A DNA stretch of 64,000 nt, from NCBI GenBank assembly GCA_005408345.1, contig SEMN01000798.1:124001-188000 (forward strand), given 5' to 3'. Below, piece after piece: positions 59,165 through 64,000 of this stretch (positions are counted from its first letter, which is position 1; each line of letters opens with the position of its first letter). This DNA comes from Macquaria australasica. Taxonomy: Eukaryota; Chordata; Actinopteri; Centrarchiformes; Percichthyidae. Position numbers and translations under genes: made by a program. The notes under the pieces were generated by a model, which searched no databases, was not told the DNA's origin, and saw only the letters and a program-made list of their open reading frames with translations.

Positions 59165-59214
59165 CAGCAGAAGCCACTGGCCCCAAGAGGCCAAACAATC
59201 AATGAATGCAGCTT
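59165..59214 (+). mobile_element. MITE family B, right end only
   Basis: ccccaagaggccaaacaatc then aatgaatgcagctttaaa matches the right end of copy 2 (caaaagaggccaaacaatcc .. gcagctttaaag). The left part is not recognisable. Confidence 0.65.
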
Positions 59215-60631
59215 TAAACATTAGGACCTTAACAAATGATCATCGCTTACAAAATGGTTTTCAACTGAATTACTGTCTTTACCTATTCATCCATTCCTCA
59301 ACTCATCATAACAACATACATCTCATATTTTTGGCAGTTGATCACCCAACATGATACCTTGTTTGAAAAATAACAGAGCATTAATAATTGTCTGGACAAA
59401 GTTGAATCCTAACATTGGACTGGAGTTTTGATTGAAGACATTTCACATTGTTCTGGTATTACTTATACTGTGGTGGCCACATTCACCATCTGTAGATAGT
59501 TTACAGCTCCAAAAATGTTACCAGGTGGATTATCCAGTTATAAAATTAGCAGAGAAATCTGGAATATACATATGAAGGAAATTGAATGGCCAAATATTAA
59601 TCCTGAACAAACTATACTGTACTCATTTCCAAGCAGTCCTTCTTCATATCTAACATTCTACAGCGCCACTTTCATCCGTTTCTGTGTCACCCTTTCTTCA
59701 TCCATCTCACCTGTTCATGCGAGGCCCTCAGGCCTGCCATCAGACATATAGTGGTGTATGTGCAAGGGTGAGGCGTACAGCAGAGGGAACCAAACATGAT
59801 GAGTATTTATGAGGAGGGAGTGAGAAATGATGAAAGAGAGAGAAAAATGAATGAATGGAAAACAGGGGGGAAAAGAAAAGGGTGGGAATTCTGTAAATCA
59901 GAAATTATGCTTAAATCACAATGACCATACTGCAGGAAGACTTTACATTTATGTTATGTTCAAAAATGCAGTTATGAGTTGGATGTTTTTTCTATAAAGT
60001 CTCTAAAGTATAAGCAGCAGAAAAAACAAAATATGACAACAAATATGAAGGGCAGACAGCAAGATACCAGTTGTGTAGACAAAGAGATTTCATGGAAGGC
60101 AACACCCCCCTGCTCCATTGCTAAGATCTGCCGACATATATTCAGATAAATAACTGCTTGCTTTTTTTCTGGACAGAAATGGTGCTATTACTGTGTGTTG
60201 TCTGACAGCAAAGCAGTAATTTGAGGCGAGGCAAATCCCTCTTTTAAAACTGTCATATTAAGTATCATAGCCCAGCAGTGCTTACCCACTCATTTCAGGC
60301 ATTCAGTGTTCATAATATATGTTACAATATGTTAAAACATAGAAGAATGAATCATTTATTAACTTAGAGTTTTGCAACATTCTCTCCTCCTTCATTAGTA
60401 TATTTAGCTTTTAGCGACCAGTGGAAGAATTAAATGATGCAGAGCTGCATTTGAATGGAAATCACTTTGCACTTCCCTGAAATCAACTTTTTCTCCTCCT
60501 GATAGATTGCTGAGAGGTTCACCTTCCCTTCCACGAGTTTATTTTCAGAATTCTTCCCCTAAAACTGCTTTATGTAGGATTTTGAAACATTTCTGACATT
60601 GGTGTCAAAAATACCTTACATTGGTGCAGTA
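59215..60631. other. Intergenic stretch
   Basis: No gene recognised. Purine-rich part near 59815-59885. Confidence 0.4.
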
Positions 60632-61020
60632 GTGGAATGTAACTAAGAACAATTACTCAGGTGCTGTACTTGAGTAGAATGTTAAGGTACTTGTACTTTA
60701 CTTTCTTCAGAAAGAAATATTGTACAGCTTTAGTTACTGTTTACAGATTCAAATTATTAAAACAAAGCATATTCAACAAATAAATTCTGATTTATTGTTA
60801 TTGATTAAACTCCCAGCAGTATATAAGGTAGTTAAAATTAGCCCCACCTTCACAAGCTGCAACATTAAAGTGACTGTTACACATTAATGCATGAATAATT
60901 ATATAATATACATTATTCTGAAATGGGTGATTCTGCATAATGAGTACTTTATTTTTTGTGCTTTAAGTACATTTTTCTGCTAATACTTTTGTACTTCTAC
61001 TCAAGTACAGTACTTGTGGT
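60632..61020 (+). repeat. Dispersed TIR-type repeat A, longest copy
   Basis: Starts gtagtggaatgtaactaaga and continues with ctcaggtgctgtacttgagt, aaggtacttgtactttactt, agctttagttactgttt, acattaatgcatgaataatt and tgcataatgagtacttta, then ttctactcaagtacagtact. Three other copies, all in reverse direction, are at 6590, 18755 and 52545. Non-coding; inverted tacttgagtagaa/ctactcaagta words near both ends suggest a TIR element. Confidence 0.8.
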
Positions 61021-62297
61021 TTCACTGGTTGCAAAACACTCCAGTCATCAAATTGCCTGCATCATTACTGTGACAAATGTCAAAATCACAGCAAATGAAT
61101 ATACTGTCCAAACACAAATCCAATCTGGTCAGTTGTCAAGTAACAAATACATTATCTCAAGGATCTTCCTGCTTTCTGAGAATGGCCTCAGACATTCTCT
61201 CATCTCCAGCAAGCCATTTCACACATGCTAACTGTACTGTATTATGGATGAAGTACTCGGATGACAGGAATGGATGGCAGTGAGCCTTTTTTTAGTCACT
61301 GTGTCATCCTCTCCTTTCCTCGTAAAACATTAAGCTCCAAAGTATACAGTCAGCTATACGCCAGAGACAATCAGCACAGCAGGGGAGCCACAACAAAAGA
61401 CAAAGGCAGCTGAGAAATGAGTCAAGATTTACTGTTGAAAAAATATCTTAGGGGGATACATCAATCTTGTCTTTACTTTCCTTGAATTTAAGCATTTTAA
61501 TTGAGAGAAATGTTTGTTAAAACAAGTGCTGAAAAGAATCATGAAAGGCTCAGAGCAAATTTGATTTTGAGATGTTCATTACTGATGTCCTTCAACACAA
61601 AATAATGGATAAATCTAAGTTCTACTGGAGTATTTCAGTTTTTACCTAAAGGATTCAGTTAGATTGGGTTTGGTTTGATTGAGTCTGGACAAAAGTTGTG
61701 GACTTACCTACAGACCCATCAAATGACCAACATCGCCATTTCTACAGCCATACTATTAGCATGGCTTTTAAAAAAAAAGTTGAATCTGTATGCCTTGTTA
61801 TTTTGTCCCTAAAATCACATTAGCTGCACAAATAAAATAAAAAATTAAAAAAAGGAATATCAGTATCAGGTGTGTAGCTACTTTACTTGTATGACCTTAG
61901 GAAGTGGTGATGCAGCAGATTGTGATTTTGTTTTGATGAACTGCCAAAGGAAGCCAATCTCTAGCTCATCTCTGCAGCCTGTTAAATTAGAACAGCTCTC
62001 CCTCTTCTGCTCTTTTTCTCTCCTCATGTCCACAAAGGGAATCTCAGCTCTCCCCGCTTCTCTTTGATCTCTGAATAACAGTGTGGGAGGAAGCCTGGCG
62101 ATACCGCATATTTAGCGATTGGTGGAGTAAATATATTCTCTAAATCCTTCTAAATTCACTTAAATTGGCTCTCCTTTTTTTAATGAACTGCACCATCTGC
62201 GAAGCGGTGTTTGTTTGGGAGTGCAGGAGATGCTGTTGGTTGCCACAAGAAACCTCAGATTGACCCCAGCTTGACCTGCGGGAGAGTCACAGACAAT
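61021..62297. other. Non-coding stretch, possible promoter and 5' UTR at its right end
   Basis: No exon seen from 61021 to about 61900. The segment 62000-62297 lacks repeats and is less A-T-rich. If the exon at 62298 is real, its 5' UTR and promoter would lie here. Confidence 0.3.
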
Positions 62298-62369
62298 ATG
62301 GAGGCAGTAGCTATGGCCGAGGCCAGAATCGATAACCATGAAATTGCTTTACACTCTGACATACCCCAG
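62298..62369 (+). CDS. Candidate first coding exon, gene unknown
   Basis: The ATG at 62298 opens 24 residues, MEAVAMAEARIDNHEIALHS then DIPQ, with no stop up to a GTACAG donor in phase 0. The segment is acidic and soluble, without a signal peptide. The upstream 300 bp is repeat-free, consistent with a 5' UTR. I found no continuation exon in the remaining 1.6 kb, so the gene would extend past the right edge. I do not recognise the protein, and a chance frame of this length is quite possible. Confidence 0.35.
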
Positions 62370-63288
62370 GTACAGATCATTTAACTCTTGTATTATGCAT
62401 CTATCAATTAGTCCATGTGGTATACTGCACACACACATGCCAGTGAGCTGTCTGGTTGTCAATATAAAAACATAACCACAGGCTCGCATTACTGCATAGT
62501 ACAGTAAGCTGGTTTAACTCATCAGACAAAAGTGCTGCAATGATATCATGACCAGCCATTAATTAATCTCTGGGGTGATTCATATTTTCTGTCTTTGTCT
62601 ATAAATATCTTTTAGCCTCACAGCCCAGAACTGCTCATTATGATTCCTAATTTCTTTCCCCCATCACCTTGATTCACACCATGTATTCATATTCTGTTAC
62701 AAAGCAGACTTCCCCCAAAGCAGGCTCCCATTACCTTGTTAACAAGATCAGTCTCCTGTTGCTCTCCTGTTAAATTAATTCCTGGCTGAGACGTTGTCCA
62801 AGTCAACTGCAAAAAAGTGTTTTACTTACATTTAATGTGCTTTTATACTGACAGTATCCTTCAGGCCGTCATCCAGGAAGTGAACACAAGCATACATTTT
62901 TGGATAATCGCGGTGAAAAACGCTTATATGCAGCCAATCGCATCGCAGGTTTTTCTCGATTCAGCCAACCACAGAAGAGGAAGCGCTAGCAACAGAGCCT
63001 ATGGGAGACAGCTCTTGCAGCAAGTAAAAGTGGGTACATGGAGAGAAAAAAATATAGCTAAAGGAAATATTAAAAAGAATATAAGAATACACAAAAAGAA
63101 GGGGAAAGGAGGTACAAGGTCAAAGGAAGAAAATAAAAAAACAAATGACGAATAAGGGACAAAATAGACTACATATAGGCCATGTTATAACCTTATTGTT
63201 GCTAGCTATTAAGCTACAGCTAGCTATAGACAGAATGACGACAATATTGGATTGAATATATATTTAATTTAATGTAATGTATTTAATT
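62370..63288. other. Non-coding stretch
   Basis: If the exon at 62298 is real this is its first intron. The 112-residue plus frame (62817-63155) ends in a lysine-rich low-complexity tail and has no recognisable product. Confidence 0.35.
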
Positions 63289-63420
63289 CAGTGTTTCCCC
63301 TGGAAATGTTTTAGTGGTGGCTGGCTCCTGTTGGGGAGCTGCTACGTTAGTGTTTGCGGTCAGGTCACGTTGGAAACTGACATGTTGGTCAGGTTAAGCG
63401 CGCCATATGCATCTAAATAA
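63289..63420 (+). mobile_element. Possible hAT-like element end
   Basis: cagtgtttcccctggaaatg at 63289 resembles the cagtgtttccc terminus of teleost hAT elements, followed by tagtggtggctggctcc. The right end was not found before the window closes. Confidence 0.4.
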
Positions 63421-64000
63421 GTTACAGCTAAAAATACTCTATTACGTTGGGTGTTCAGTTATCTTATCAGTTCAGTTAGTTGTTTGCACCTCTGCTCATT
63501 TCACTGATGGCATTTTAATTGTTACCATGGATGCATTAGGTTAAGTTGATTATGTGTTCAAAGATGGTGTCATACTCATTCCTATGAAAACTGCTCATCA
63601 GGTGTATATATCGTATTTGGGCCAAATTTTATCAATGCTTTTGAGTCCTTGAGAATGGCAATGAATGGCACAAATATAATATATTGATGAGACTCTTTGA
63701 GATTTCTTTTATTTTTATTGTACCAAATGATTCAAATGTTAAAAATGCAAATAATTCTAAAGGTGTGATACTTTGTAAATATGCTCAATTGTTTCACAGC
63801 TTATTGAAATAAATATATATATATATATAATACTAATAACATTAACGATGGCTCTGTTCTATTTAAGTGTCCCAGTAAGCCATGACAGTGTGACAGTGAG
63901 CCGGCATGCACAATACCACGAGCATGCAACTGAAGCAGGTAAATGACATTCAGCCATCATTCATTTTATTATTTACCCGTGTGCTTTACCTACCGTGACA
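63421..64000. other. Right edge of the window
   Basis: A (TA)n run lies at about 63812-63830. No gene recognised. Confidence 0.4.

Noticed and set aside
62817..63155. 112-residue plus-strand frame
   Set aside because: Lysine-rich low-complexity tail, no homology that I can name, no splice evidence.
1..64000. CRISPR arrays, operons, phage or other prokaryotic systems
   Set aside because: The window has vertebrate introns, splice sites and teleost retroelements; simple repeats are microsatellites and LINE tails, not spaced direct repeats.
1..64000. tRNA or rRNA genes
   Set aside because: No cloverleaf-like sequence other than the tRNA-derived head of the SINE at 51681 was noticed; a dedicated scan was not possible.

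Overview
This window is vertebrate nuclear DNA, most likely from a ray-finned (percomorph-type) fish. It has small exons with GT/AG borders separated by kilobase introns. It carries many teleost-style repeats: Rex1/L2-like and Rex3/RTE-like LINE pieces, a tRNA-derived SINE, many short terminal-inverted-repeat (TIR) elements and a solo LTR. There is nothing bacterial, no CRISPR array and no operon. Gene content is low and most open reading frames are chance or belong to repeats.

Left third (1 to about 22 kb, minus strand): the first two coding exons of a cornichon-family gene, closest to cnih3/cnih2. Exon 1 is at 21236-21313 and exon 2 at 7808-7876, separated by a 13.4 kb intron. The rest of the gene lies off the left edge. 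The intron and the sequence to its left hold a nearly complete but frameshifted LINE (3180-6345), a Rex3-type LINE fragment with an apparent inverted 5' part (10240-11035), a 580 bp TIR element (672-1251) and other repeats.

Middle (23.2-30.2 kb, plus strand): a compact five-exon gene that I reconstructed from splice sites and reading phase. It encodes an unrecognised 148-residue protein. A perfect RFX X-box motif (23224-23236) lies about 200 bp upstream of its probable non-coding first exon, which suggests a ciliary or sperm-flagellar role. It is head to head with the cornichon gene.

30-42 kb: repeat-rich. It holds a frameshifted LTR-retroelement gag remnant (31485-32064), a Rex3 3' end (35281-35606), a LINE RT C-terminal fragment (38356-39215) and a decayed trypsin-like (S1) serine protease gene on the minus strand (39272-40737). 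The protease has lost the catalytic His segment and the catalytic Ser exon is not found.

42-64 kb: mostly non-coding. There is a candidate first coding exon for a type II membrane protein at 46075-46224, beside a large inverted repeat, and a candidate first coding exon at 62298-62369. Repeats show informative layering: a LINE with its endonuclease part inverted relative to its RT part and a SINE between them (51.3-52.5 kb), and a TIR element split by a solo LTR with an ATCAC target-site duplication (56885-57792).

All names come from reading the sequence and from memory of families; no search was run.
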